Below are positions 8,918 to 17,375 of a stretch of 64,000 nucleotides of DNA, in pieces (the first letter of the stretch is position 1; every line of letters begins with the position of its first letter). This stretch comes from RI-106 sp964496875 (lineage in GTDB: Bacteria > Cyanobacteriota > Vampirovibrionia > Obscuribacterales > Obscuribacteraceae), in NCBI GenBank assembly GCA_964496875.1, contig CAZCBH010000010.1, forward strand, positions 41,223-105,222, given 5' to 3'. The translations under genes were made by a program, and so were the position numbers. The notes beneath the pieces were generated by a model, which did no database searches, was not told where the DNA came from, and saw nothing but the letters and a program-made list of their open reading frames with translations.

Positions 8918-9322
8918 ATGAAAAATAAGACTCTTGGTCGAATAGTCCTCTCGATGGCTATGATGGCTTCGGCCACTGCGCCCGCGATGGCACTCGACTA
9001 CGAAGCAAAGCCTATTATGTGGGTATTGCAAGCACCATTCAGAACTGCTGGTGCGCTCACCGGAGCTGCTGTTTCCGGAGGAGTATCTGGTCCTATCGAT
9101 GATGGTTACCACTGGTTTCTGAAAGGAACCCAGCATGTGGCTGGTAAATTCGGCGACGAAGAAGGCGCCGGACAAATCGCTGCAGCGGTGCCGATCGGTG
9201 GATCCACCGGAATGGTTCTCGGTGGCGCTCATGGCGTCTACCGTGGCTTCTTCCATGGGTTCAAAAAAGGTTGGGAAAAGCCGTTTAGCCGCTGGTCCTA
9301 CATCACTATGGAAGAGAAGTAA
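8918..9322 (+). CDS. Small exported Gly-rich protein, tandem family member 3
   Basis: The 134-residue product starts at an ATG close behind a GGGGGA ribosome site. A signal peptide ends near AMA at about residue 25. The mature region follows the family pattern: a hydrophobic segment with GALTGAAVSGGVSG, then FGDEEGAG in the place of LGNEDG. The Gly-rich GMVLGGAHGVYRGFFHGF follows, then GWEKPFSRWSYITMEEK. The last block is nearly the same as in member 2, including the acidic end. It sits 75 bases after member 2 on the same strand, with no evident terminator between, so a shared transcript is likely. No catalytic motif is visible. Confidence 0.85.
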   Translation: MKNKTLGRIVLSMAMMASATAPAMALDYEAKPIMWVLQAPFRTAGALTGAAVSGGVSGPIDDGYHWFLKGTQHVAGKFGDEEGAGQIAAAVPIGGSTGMVLGGAHGVYRGFFHGFKKGWEKPFSRWSYITMEEK

Positions 9323-9369
9323 TCTCTACCTAACAAGTAAGCGTTTTCTAGGAAGAATGGTGAAAATAA

Positions 9370-9816
9370 ATGCATAAAAAGCTATTAACATCACTCATTG
9401 CAGCAGGAATGCTCCTGTCAATGGCTGCTCCAAGCTTTGCTTATCCTGAGCGTCCGGAGTCTGCAAGAGTGTATTACGAACTCTGGTACTTCCCAATGCG
9501 GGTTCTTAGTATGATTACTACCACCGCCTGGGACGTTCCTACAGCAACATTCCAGGACTCAGTCAAGGGAACCATTGGTGGAACCAAAATGGTCGCCCGT
9601 AATCTGGGTAATGAGGATGGACCTTACCATCTGGTCGCCGGCTCCCTTGTTGGCGCCCCGGTCGGAATGGTTGCCGGTGCCCTTTATGGTGCTGGTCATG
9701 GTGCTGCCTACGGGATGCATCACGGATTTGTCGGATATCCTAGCCCTCACAGCGGAAGTCATTCCATGATTTTCCAGGGTAAAGGATTTGTAGTTCCTTA
9801 CGACGATAACTACTAA
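9370..9816 (+). CDS. Small exported Gly-rich protein, tandem family member 4 (diverged C-terminus)
   Basis: This 148-residue product has a signal peptide ending at SFA, then YPERPESARVYYELWYFPMRVL. It keeps the family core: TAWDVPTATFQDSVKG, LGNEDG identical to member 1, and a Gly-rich VGAPVGMVAGALYG run. It lacks the GWEKPF ending and instead finishes with a His/Ser/Gly/Tyr stretch. It is thus the most diverged of the four and may have a different partner. It lies 47 bases after member 3. The strong hairpin at 9861-9896 follows its stop and probably ends the transcript. The ribosome site (GGTGA) is modest. Function is unknown. Confidence 0.83.
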   Translation: MHKKLLTSLIAAGMLLSMAAPSFAYPERPESARVYYELWYFPMRVLSMITTTAWDVPTATFQDSVKGTIGGTKMVARNLGNEDGPYHLVAGSLVGAPVGMVAGALYGAGHGAAYGMHHGFVGYPSPHSGSHSMIFQGKGFVVPYDDNY

Positions 9817-9860
9817 ATCTCTCAGTCCTGAAGTAATCCTAGAGAATATTGGCTCATAAT

Positions 9861-9902
9861 CAGAGTAAGTGTGGTCGCAAGATCACACTTACTCTGTTGT
9901 GT
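9861..9902 (+). terminator. Strong stem-loop ending the exported-protein cluster
   Basis: Bases 9861-9876 pair with 9881-9896 through 16 pairs, 15 canonical plus one G-T wobble, closed by a GCAA loop (a GNRA tetraloop). The tail TTGTGT is only partly U-rich. It lies 44 bases after the fourth exported gene. The stem is strong enough to act as a terminator or as a 3' end protecting the mRNA. Confidence 0.7.
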
Positions 9903-10037
9903 ATGGAGAGATTTGATCAGGATCCATATTATTTATAGTAAGAGATATTTGTACTTAATCAGGGAATATCAGATCTTGATACGGTAATATTTGGGCGTTT
10001 GGCGCTGTTTTGACAGCCAGGGTAGCTTGGGCGTTTT

Positions 10038-11342
10038 ATGGAAATTGCTAGAGAGAGAAGAGCCGGACCGAAGCGAATAGGCGAGCTTCTGGTGGCAGCC
10101 GGTATCATCCGTCAGGAGGTTCTGATGGAGGCTTTGCAGGTGGCTAAGAAGTCGAGCACACCTGTCGGTCGGGTCTTGATGACGATTGGTGAGCTCTCGG
10201 AGAGAGATCTTCTGGCGGCCATAGAAGTGCAGTCTATGATCAGAGAGAATCTCATCTCTGCCGAATTCGGGGTCAGAGTGCTGAATGTCTGTATCAAAGG
10301 ACGTCTTTCTCTGGACGACTCTTTTCGACGACTCGGTTATAACCCGCCTGAAGCCAGAGATATCGTTCCTTCAGGCGAACTTGGCAATTTGCTGCACGAT
10401 GCCGGTCTGGTCTCCCGGGAAATTCTAGAGCAATGTATGCGTCAGAGTGAGGAGAACAACCTGCCCCTGGGGCGTTGTCTAGTACTCGCCCGGGCCATAA
10501 CCTCTCATATTCTTGCCAACGCTCTCACAGCCCAGGTTCTGGTCAGGGATGGCAAAGTCACTTATGAGCAAGCGGTGGCTGGTCTGGCCCAGGCCAAATT
10601 GAAGCATCAGTCCATCGAGAAATCGCTTTCCGAAACAGGCAGCTTCCAGATGCCGGAGACCAAGCTCAAAGTAGGCGAGCTGCTCTCCCAGGCCGGTCTG
10701 GTCAGCGAATCTGACAAGGTTTCCGCCATCGAAAAGGGTCTGGTGGAAAACCAGCCTGTCGGTCAGGTTCTGGTTCAGTCGGGCATGATCTCTCCATCCG
10801 CTCTGGATGAGAGCTTGAAGCTACAGAAACTTGTTAATGATGGCGATTTGAATACCATGCAGGCTGCCGAGATCCTGCGGCAGGCCAATAGTCGTGGCGT
10901 TCCTGTCGAGGTGGTCATGACTGAGAAGACCCATAAAGCCGAAGAGATCGGCGCTGTTAACAAGGTCATGCACCTGATCCGAAGAGCCCGCTTCCTGGAC
11001 CCGGAAGAATTGTCCAGGGCTGAGAAAACCGCCTCTCAACTGCAGATTTCCATGGGAGAGGTGATTCTCTCCAAAGACTTAGTGGAGAAGAAGCTGCTTG
11101 ATTCCGCCGCCCAGGGCATGAAGCTGGTGGAGAAGGGCATTATCTCGGAACAACATTTGATCAAAGTGCTGGAGGCTTGCAAGCGTACTGGTATGGGCTT
11201 CAGTGACGCCCTCGAGTCTGTTCCGCCTGATTTTGTTCTGGAGGAGGAGCGAGGCTCGACTCGTGATCAGGCTCCTGCGCCCAGCGAGGAACAAGACAAG
11301 AAAGGCTTCCTTGGCGGACTTTTTGGCAAGTTCAAAAAATAG
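10038..11342 (+). CDS. MshEN-like repeat protein 1
   Basis: This 434-residue, apparently soluble protein is made of about four units of roughly 100 residues. Each unit opens with a paired motif such as RIGELLVAAGII...L..AL then PVGRVLMTIGEL...L..AI..Q. The pattern [RK]-[LIV]-G-x2-L-x3-G-h-h-x4-L-x2-A-L-x2-Q is that of the MshEN domain at the N-terminus of GspE-type ATPases, where the pair binds cyclic di-GMP. No ATPase part is present. The units lie near 13-80, 108-180, 213-285 and 305-390; the last is the least regular. The tail ends in a basic amphipathic GFLGGLFGKFKK that could touch a membrane. Three paralogs lie elsewhere in the window. Ligand binding is inferred only. Confidence 0.85.
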   Translation: MEIARERRAGPKRIGELLVAAGIIRQEVLMEALQVAKKSSTPVGRVLMTIGELSERDLLAAIEVQSMIRENLISAEFGVRVLNVCIKGRLSLDDSFRRLGYNPPEARDIVPSGELGNLLHDAGLVSREILEQCMRQSEENNLPLGRCLVLARAITSHILANALTAQVLVRDGKVTYEQAVAGLAQAKLKHQSIEKSLSETGSFQMPETKLKVGELLSQAGLVSESDKVSAIEKGLVENQPVGQVLVQSGMISPSALDESLKLQKLVNDGDLNTMQAAEILRQANSRGVPVEVVMTEKTHKAEEIGAVNKVMHLIRRARFLDPEELSRAEKTASQLQISMGEVILSKDLVEKKLLDSAAQGMKLVEKGIISEQHLIKVLEACKRTGMGFSDALESVPPDFVLEEERGSTRDQAPAPSEEQDKKGFLGGLFGKFKK

Positions 11343-11344
11343 CT

Positions 11345-12370
11345 TCAGCGAGTAATGACCGGTCTGGGAGCAGGCTTGCAACATTCCGGATCGCATTGAT
11401 TCTCCAAAGTTCCTAAAGAGCCTTCGAAGCGCGGAGTGGTTCCTTCCACATGCTCGCAAATGAGTTCTCTAATCATCTCTATGAAGACAGGGTGGGTAGA
11501 GACAGTGGCGGCGCGTACAAAGTCCATTCCCAGTTCCTGCGCAAGGGATCTGGCCTCGGTATCGAGGTCGTAGACCACTTCCATATGATCGCTTACAAAG
11601 CCGACCGGAAGAACCACCACCCGATTCGCACCTTCATTATGAAGGGCTTTCATCCTGTCCAGGATATCAGGTTCGAGCCACGGCTGGGTCGGTGGTCCGG
11701 AACGGCTCTGGTAGACTACTTCGAATCGTTTGTGCCCCGCCTTCGATGCCACCAGCCGTGCTGTCTCGTTCAGTTGCTCTTCATAGTGGCAGCGCTCTGC
11801 CATGCCCGCGGGAATGCTGTGGGCAGAGAAGAGAACAAAAACATTACTACGATCTTCTTCTTGAAATTTCGCCAGGGCTTCTCGTAGATGAATAGCGTTG
11901 GTTTCGATGAAACCAGGATGATTGAAGAACAGGCGGAGCTTCTGCAACTTTAGATCGCTGCCACCGCCTGTGGATGCCAGAGCTTCCTCGACATTCTCTC
12001 GGTATTGCCGGCAGCTGGAGTAGGAACCGTAGGCTGCGGTGACAAAATAGAGAGCATTTTTAATCCCGTCCTCCCTCATCTGTTCGATGGTGTCGGCCAG
12101 CATCGGGTGCCAGTTCCGATTACCCCAGTAGATAGGAAGAGCGGGACCTTTCTCGCCGAGAGCTTTTTCAAGCTCCTTGATAAGATCGCGAACCTGTTGG
12201 TTGATAGGGCTTATGCCGCCAAACTGTTCGTAATGTTTAGCGACCGCCATCATTCTCTCATGGGGAACGTTTCTACCACGCAGAACATTCTCCAGAAATG
12301 GAATCACATCATCCATTCCTTCTGGACCACCGAAAGATACAACTAAGAGCGCGTCGTATTTAGTTTTCAC
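11345..12370 (-). CDS. hemH: Ferrochelatase (protoporphyrin or coproporphyrin type)
   Basis: The 341-residue product inserts iron into a porphyrin in heme synthesis. Key motifs are VVSFGGPEG at the N-terminus, GGISPIN, FSAHSIP with catalytic His184, and PVGFVSDHMEVVYDLD with Glu264. That last block is close to coproporphyrin ferrochelatases (CpfC). Cys120 in SYSSCRQYRE together with Cys326, Cys330 and Cys331 (CDPECC) fits the four-cysteine [2Fe-2S] site known in mycobacterial ferrochelatase, so an iron-sulfur enzyme is likely. The start is GTG without a good ribosome site. A possible 31-codon gene ends 37 bases upstream and may couple translation. No other heme genes are in the window. Confidence 0.94.
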   Translation of the reverse strand: MKTKYDALLVVSFGGPEGMDDVIPFLENVLRGRNVPHERMMAVAKHYEQFGGISPINQQVRDLIKELEKALGEKGPALPIYWGNRNWHPMLADTIEQMREDGIKNALYFVTAAYGSYSSCRQYRENVEEALASTGGGSDLKLQKLRLFFNHPGFIETNAIHLREALAKFQEEDRSNVFVLFSAHSIPAGMAERCHYEEQLNETARLVASKAGHKRFEVVYQSRSGPPTQPWLEPDILDRMKALHNEGANRVVVLPVGFVSDHMEVVYDLDTEARSLAQELGMDFVRAATVSTHPVFIEMIRELICEHVEGTTPRFEGSLGTLENQCDPECCKPAPRPVITR

Positions 12371-12407
12371 AATTTGCTATAAGAGGTCTTGAATCGGGTC
12401 CTTAAGG

Positions 12408-12503
12408 CTAGTCGGCACCTTCATACCAGATTTCTTCATTGCCATTGCTGGTTTTAGAGGCAAAAGCGTCTTTGAGTTCTGTTTTGAGGTATGTAGTTTC
12501 CAT
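12408..12503 (-). CDS. Possible 31-residue peptide upstream of ferrochelatase
   Basis: An ATG at 12503 on the minus strand opens 31 codons ending with TAG at 12408. The GAAAGGT ribosome-binding sequence lies about seven bases before the ATG, better than that of most genes nearby. The peptide starts METTYLKTELKDAF and ends EEIWYEGAD; it is acidic at the C-terminus and has no membrane segment or cysteine. It is followed 37 bases later by the GTG of ferrochelatase on the same strand. It could be a small protein, a leader peptide controlling hemH, or chance. I recognise no family. Confidence 0.4.
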   Translation of the reverse strand: METTYLKTELKDAFASKTSNGNEEIWYEGAD

Positions 12504-12948
12504 GATACGACCTTTCTTTACTCAGAAAATTGAGATTTTTATTGTGGATGGATGATTCTATAAATTGTGTTCGAATCGATTTTCGAATCCGAAGCACAAT
12601 GCCCATTATTGGCAATTATCGAGAGAGGTCAAGTTAATTGGTGGCACTTTTCTTAGAAATGCGCAATAAAATGACGGTTTCTTTCCAAAACAGAACCGCA
12701 AAAACGGTATCGCATCTGGCACCAAATGGGATCTTGATGAAACTTGCTCGAGTCGCCTGAACAGTTGGATACATAGAAGCGGCAGTTTTATATTTGCACA
12801 GGTCCGTCTGAGGACCGGTGTAAACTGCTTCAAGATTTTACTTTTTGTACCGAGTATGAACTTTGTTATCTGAATGTTTATCGATGTGACAGTCAGGATA
12901 AAAAAGTGGCGTCAACAGTCACTCTTGACTCTGAAATTGGCATGGCGA
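12504..12948 (-). other. Non-coding spacer upstream of the hemH transcript
   Basis: About 445 bases hold no convincing gene; the 75-codon minus frame at 12606-12833 starts with TTG and has no ribosome site or domain. A stem-loop is present where ATTGTG (12564-12569) pairs with CACAAT (12595-12600) and TTCG pairs with CGAA around one bulged G. It would lie in the 5' leader of the small peptide and hemH. A short GGTCC/GGACC hairpin occurs near 12801. No promoter can be assigned with confidence. Confidence 0.4.
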
Positions 12949-14541
12949 TCAATGCACTTTTTTCTCGTATCCCTGCCAGGATAAATCGCGAAGCTGTTTT
13001 TTGTAAATTTTTCCGGAGCCTGTTTTCGGCAATTCGTCTACGAATTCGATTATCCGTGGTGCTTTATAATGCGCCAGTCTCTCTTTGACGAAAGCGATCA
13101 AGTCATCTTCGGTGGTGCTCATGTTTTTGTGCAACACAATCCAGGCTTTAATCGCTTCTCCCCACTTATCATCCGGCACTCCAATGACAGCGCATTCGTA
13201 GACTGAGGGATGATCGTAGAGGACATGCTCTACTTCGGTGGAATAGACATTCTCTCCGCCTGTGATGATCATGTCCTTCTTCCTGTCCACAATGTTTATG
13301 TAACCGGATTCGTCTATAACCGCCAGATCGCCGGTGTGAATCCATCCATCTATGATGGTTCTTGCCGTTATCTCCGGCTGCTTCCAGTATCCGGCGGTTA
13401 CATTAGGTCCTCGTGCGATAATCTCTCCGACTTCAAGATTGTCTCGGGCTACTTGCTCGCCATTTTCCCTCACCACTTTTACTTCGCAAAAATAGAGAGG
13501 GCGACCGGTTTTAGCTCGGATCTCCTGGGTGACATGGCCGGGTTTATTCAAATCGCGGGCATAGGGCACCGAAACGGTCAGAAAAGGGCTGGTTTCGGTC
13601 ATACCATAGAACTGGACAAAATCGCATCTAAAAATTTCGTTTACCTGCCTGACCAGATCTGGAGCCACAGGAGAGCCTGCGGTCATAATCGCGCGCAAAC
13701 TGTTATAAGAATACTCCCAGGCCGAAGGTGAGCTGAGCATGGCGCTGAGCATGGTCGGCACCAGAGCGGTGCGGGTTACTGATTCGGTTTCGAACAGTTT
13801 CAGCGCTTCTTCCGGTTTGAAATAGGACATGAAGGTATGTTTGCCGCCGATCCATGTTATGGCCCATACGGCCCAGGCGTCGACCAGATGAAACATCGGG
13901 GCGATATGCGCCCAGGTTTCCGAATCATCCAGAGATAGCTCTGCTATCGCTGCTGCTGCATTGGTGGCTACGTTTCTGTGGCTGAGCATCACTCCTTTGG
14001 CGTTGCCGGTGGTGCCCGAGGTGTAATACAGTTGAGCCAGATCATCGGGAGAAGCCTGGGTATCGGGCAGTTCGGCACCCCACTTGCTCAATAGCGTCGG
14101 CTCATATTTGTAAGCTTTCTTGGGCTCAGGCTTCTGAATAGAGCCCAGCCAGAGTACCACCAGATCCGGATCGTCGAGATCGGCCAGGGCAGCCAGAGCA
14201 AGCTCTTTGAAATCGCTGTGGGCGACCAGCACACGGGCGCTGGAGTCTTTGAGAATAGAGCTTATCTCGAGAGGACCGAGACGGAAATTGAGGGGATTCA
14301 GAACGGTTCTTGCAAAAGCACAGCCATAATACAGCTCCAGGTATTCCTGGCAGTTCGGCGCCAGGCAGGCAACCACGTCGCCGGCTGCCAGACCCAGACT
14401 ATCGAACACTTCTACCAGGGCTCCGACACGCTTGCCCAGTTCCTCGTAGGTCAATCGCTTCATGCCGTCTGAGACGGCAACGCGATCGGGGAATTGTGAG
14501 ACGGCTTTAAGAAGAGAGGTATTCAGGTTCATGCCGGTCAT
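12949..14541 (-). CDS. AMP-forming acyl-CoA ligase
   Basis: The product activates a carboxylic acid, probably a fatty acid, with ATP to an acyl-adenylate and then an acyl-CoA. The core AMP-binding signature YTSGTTGNAKGV is clear. FYGMTE, GEIIARGPN and the hinge region GWIHTGDLAVID followed by DRKKDMIITGGENVYS are all present. The catalytic lysine lies in PKTGSGKIYKK near the C-terminus. I chose the ATG at 14541 (530 residues); ATG 14532 is nearly as good, and an upstream TTG at 14649 is unlikely. The family includes long-chain and medium-chain ligases, so the exact chain length is open. It stands alone, divergent from icd. Confidence 0.9.
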   Translation of the reverse strand: MTGMNLNTSLLKAVSQFPDRVAVSDGMKRLTYEELGKRVGALVEVFDSLGLAAGDVVACLAPNCQEYLELYYGCAFARTVLNPLNFRLGPLEISSILKDSSARVLVAHSDFKELALAALADLDDPDLVVLWLGSIQKPEPKKAYKYEPTLLSKWGAELPDTQASPDDLAQLYYTSGTTGNAKGVMLSHRNVATNAAAAIAELSLDDSETWAHIAPMFHLVDAWAVWAITWIGGKHTFMSYFKPEEALKLFETESVTRTALVPTMLSAMLSSPSAWEYSYNSLRAIMTAGSPVAPDLVRQVNEIFRCDFVQFYGMTETSPFLTVSVPYARDLNKPGHVTQEIRAKTGRPLYFCEVKVVRENGEQVARDNLEVGEIIARGPNVTAGYWKQPEITARTIIDGWIHTGDLAVIDESGYINIVDRKKDMIITGGENVYSTEVEHVLYDHPSVYECAVIGVPDDKWGEAIKAWIVLHKNMSTTEDDLIAFVKERLAHYKAPRIIEFVDELPKTGSGKIYKKQLRDLSWQGYEKKVH

Positions 14542-14760
14542 TTTATAAGAAGGGACCCGAGTATTGCTTTTATTAGTTCTCAGATCAACGACCATGTCAA
14601 GAAAGTCTCCGGCTAGTCTTAGCAAAACATGATCCTTTGCCGGAATCAAGGAAAAGTACTGCTATCCTATATTCATACTTATTGAAAAGGCTCTTGAAAA
14701 CTGGTTTTTCGAGCTCCTGGTCAATGTCAAGAAGCAATTTTAACGCAGGGTGAACAAACA

Positions 14761-16023
14761 ATGGGTCAAGTAATAGATAAGACTTATAACGGCTTGAAAG
14801 TGCCTCAAGGCGAAAAGATAACCTTCGAGAACGGCAAGCCTGTAACTCCGGATCATCCGATTATCCCCTTCATCGAAGGCGACGGAATCGGACGTGACAT
14901 CTGGAAAGCCAGCAAACGTGTATTCGACGCTGCTGTGGAGAAAGCTTACGGCGACAAGAAGAAAGTGGCATGGTTCGAAGTTTTCGCCGGTGAGAAAGCC
15001 CATAACGAATTCAAAGAGTGGCTACCGAAAGACAGTCTTGATGCCCTGGCAGAGTTCGGTGTCGGTATTAAAGGACCGCTGACCACTCCTGTTGGTGGTG
15101 GTATCAGAAGTTTGAACGTCAGTCTTCGTCAGATTTTCGATCTTTATGCCTGTGTAAGACCGGTGCGTTACTTCAAAGGAGTGCCTTCACCGGTAGTGGC
15201 TCCTGAGAAACTGGATGTCGTTATCTTCCGTGAGAATACCGAAGACGTATACTCCGGTATCGAATTCGCTTCCGGCACCCCGGAAGTGAAGAAATTGATC
15301 GAAGTAATCGAGAGCCTTTCTGAAGGCAAGAAAATCAGACCCGATTCCGGTATCGGCATCAAACCTATTTCCAAAACCGGCTCTCAGCGCCTGGTCAGAA
15401 GAGCGGTAGAGTACGCCATCTCTCGTGGCAAGTCCTCCGTTACTCTGGTGCACAAAGGCAATATCATGAAGTTCACCGAAGGTGCCTTCAGAGACTGGGG
15501 CTACCAACTGGCAGAAGAGGAGTTCGCCGCCAAGACCATCTCGGAAGAGAAGCTCTGGGATGAGCATGACGGCAAAGTACCGTCCGGCAAAATTGTCATC
15601 AAAGACAGAATCGCCGACTCCATGTTCCAGCAGGTTCTGACCAGACCCGATGAGTACTCGGTTCTTGCCACCACCAATTTGAACGGTGATTACCTTTCCG
15701 ATGCATGCGCCGCCCAAGTTGGTGGTCTCGGTATCGCTCCGGGAGCCAACATCGGCGACAGTTGCGCCATCTTTGAAGCCACTCATGGAACCGCTCCTAA
15801 GTACGCCGACAAAGATGTGATCAACCCGGGTTCGGTAATTCTCTCCGGCGCTCTCATGTTCGAGTACCTTGGTTGGACCGAAGTCACCAACTTGATTCAT
15901 GATGCTTTCGGCAAGACCATCCAGCAAAAGGTTGTCACCTATGACCTCGAACGTCTTATGGACGGCGCCAAGAAAGTGAAGACCAGCGAATTCGCTGATC
16001 AGATCATCAAAAACATGGACTAG
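14761..16023 (+). CDS. icd: NADP-dependent isocitrate dehydrogenase
   Basis: This 420-residue TCA-cycle enzyme converts isocitrate to 2-oxoglutarate and carbon dioxide. IEGDGIGRDIW lies near 38-48. RSLNVSLRQ (116-124) contains Ser117, equivalent to E. coli Ser113 that is phosphorylated by AceK. HGTAPKY carries the Lys-Tyr pair that selects NADP rather than NAD. Length and motifs match the E. coli type. An AGGGTGA ribosome site precedes the ATG. The transcript probably ends at the hairpin at 16055-16087. No AceK is present in the window, so phosphorylation control cannot be claimed. Confidence 0.97.
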   Translation: MGQVIDKTYNGLKVPQGEKITFENGKPVTPDHPIIPFIEGDGIGRDIWKASKRVFDAAVEKAYGDKKKVAWFEVFAGEKAHNEFKEWLPKDSLDALAEFGVGIKGPLTTPVGGGIRSLNVSLRQIFDLYACVRPVRYFKGVPSPVVAPEKLDVVIFRENTEDVYSGIEFASGTPEVKKLIEVIESLSEGKKIRPDSGIGIKPISKTGSQRLVRRAVEYAISRGKSSVTLVHKGNIMKFTEGAFRDWGYQLAEEEFAAKTISEEKLWDEHDGKVPSGKIVIKDRIADSMFQQVLTRPDEYSVLATTNLNGDYLSDACAAQVGGLGIAPGANIGDSCAIFEATHGTAPKYADKDVINPGSVILSGALMFEYLGWTEVTNLIHDAFGKTIQQKVVTYDLERLMDGAKKVKTSEFADQIIKNMD

Positions 16024-16054
16024 GAATTTCCAGTTCGTCGAATATAGAACACCT

Positions 16055-16087
16055 AAAAGCCACTGCAACTATATGCGGTGGCTTTTT
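16055..16087 (+). terminator. Rho-independent terminator after icd
   Basis: AAAAGCCACTGC (16055-16066) pairs with GCGGTGGCTTTT (16075-16086) through twelve pairs including one wobble, with an eight-base loop and a T-run at 16083-16087. The A-run on the other side lets it also serve the convergent minus-strand gene ending at 16089. Confidence 0.88.
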
Positions 16088-16088
16088 C

Positions 16089-17318
16089 TCAGCCGCCGCT
16101 GACTACTCCCAGATCTTGCAGAGCGTCATCGACACTGATGCTGGATTGCTGGCTATAGTTGAAGGCGATAAATGCCTGCTCGGTATCGAGGATACCCTCG
16201 CGTATCAGCGAGTAGCATCTAAGCGCCGATTTCAAGGTGGACTCGTCAATCACTCCGGCCAATAGAAGCATGCGTCCTAGAATATGAGGATTCTCGACAC
16301 CTACATCAATCGCTTTCTTGATATCGGTTTCGCTCACCACCCCTACTAGGGACATGAACTGACGCAGAGAGACACTTATCTCTACCGGCTCTTTTCTGAC
16401 TTCGGCACTGGGTGGTTGCGGTTTGACCTGGGGCTCTTTCTGTTTGCCGTAATGATGGATTTCGGTCAGTCGGCTTGCCGCCCATATCGGATTGGCTTCA
16501 CCGGAAGCTACCATCTGTTGCAGATCTAGCGCTGCATCCAGAACATCTTTGGGGATGTACTGGAGCTCTACCAGGACCTGTCCGATGGGCTTTTGATTTA
16601 GAAGACCTATCTCGATGGCGTACATCAGATCGTTTTCGGTCATCAATCCTGCGAGCACCAGCAACTCTCCCAGGCGGATAGTATGCCGGACCGGCAGCCG
16701 ATAGTAGCCGCTCTCGATTAAGGGCAGCTCTACGGCAATCTGTCTCTGATGGGCAGCTTTAAGTCCGCGTACGGCCTGTTCTTTGGTGACTTTGTTGTCT
16801 CTAACGAGAATCTGGGCATTGAGGGCTGAAGAGAGCAAGGACTCCGTGAGGATGCCGTTCAAAACCAGAATCCTGCCGAATGGCACTCCGGAGGATTTGC
16901 TTTTCACCAGAGAATCTTCGAGTTGGGCCTGGTCTACGAATCCTGCCATAAGCAGGAGTTCGCCCAGTTTATTGGAGCCTGAAGAATGGGGTCTGCGCCA
17001 GCCCACTTTCTGTAAGGCTTCTTCAAAAGAGATATTGGCGCCGACCATGCAGGCTGCGATTCTTTTGGCGGTGTCGATGTTGAGCAGTTCGTCTTTGAGC
17101 AGCGATTGGAGTTGCACGGTCGCTTGAAGATTGCGCTCCGAGACTATGCCGTACATGACCAGCACTCTGCCGACCGGTAGACCGAGTTCCTGGGCGACTT
17201 GCAGAGCCTGTTCCAGTTGCATGCGCGTCACCATGTTGAGGTCGATGAGGACCTGACCTAGCCGGAGATCTGCTCGATCCGACTGCTCCCGGGGTGGTTT
17301 TGTGTGGCTGCCTGTCAT
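16089..17318 (-). CDS. MshEN-like repeat protein 2
   Basis: The 409-residue product repeats a unit of about 100 residues four times. The paired motifs include RLGQVLIDLNMV with PVGRVLVMYGIV, KLGELLLMAGFV with PFGRILVLNGIL, and RLGELLVLAGLM with PIGQVLVELQYI. A fourth, looser pair near the C-terminus follows a Pro/Lys-rich linker. Several second halves end in Q, as in the cyclic di-GMP-binding MshEN motif. There is no signal peptide, membrane helix or ATPase domain. It is clearly homologous to the proteins at 10038, 25978 and 33421. It converges on icd across a shared terminator. A scaffold or second-messenger sensor role is an inference. Confidence 0.85.
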   Translation of the reverse strand: MTGSHTKPPREQSDRADLRLGQVLIDLNMVTRMQLEQALQVAQELGLPVGRVLVMYGIVSERNLQATVQLQSLLKDELLNIDTAKRIAACMVGANISFEEALQKVGWRRPHSSGSNKLGELLLMAGFVDQAQLEDSLVKSKSSGVPFGRILVLNGILTESLLSSALNAQILVRDNKVTKEQAVRGLKAAHQRQIAVELPLIESGYYRLPVRHTIRLGELLVLAGLMTENDLMYAIEIGLLNQKPIGQVLVELQYIPKDVLDAALDLQQMVASGEANPIWAASRLTEIHHYGKQKEPQVKPQPPSAEVRKEPVEISVSLRQFMSLVGVVSETDIKKAIDVGVENPHILGRMLLLAGVIDESTLKSALRCYSLIREGILDTEQAFIAFNYSQQSSISVDDALQDLGVVSGG

Positions 17319-17375
17319 AGAGTTCTTATCTTTTGCCTGTGCTTAATTTGTGCCCAGTTCAAAGAGATAATTCTC

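Noticed and set aside
12606..12833. 75-codon minus frame upstream of hemH
   Set aside because: TTG start without ribosome site and no similarity I can see.
15187..16068. 293-codon open frame opposite icd
   Set aside because: It is antisense to a highly conserved gene and shows no domain; a shadow frame.
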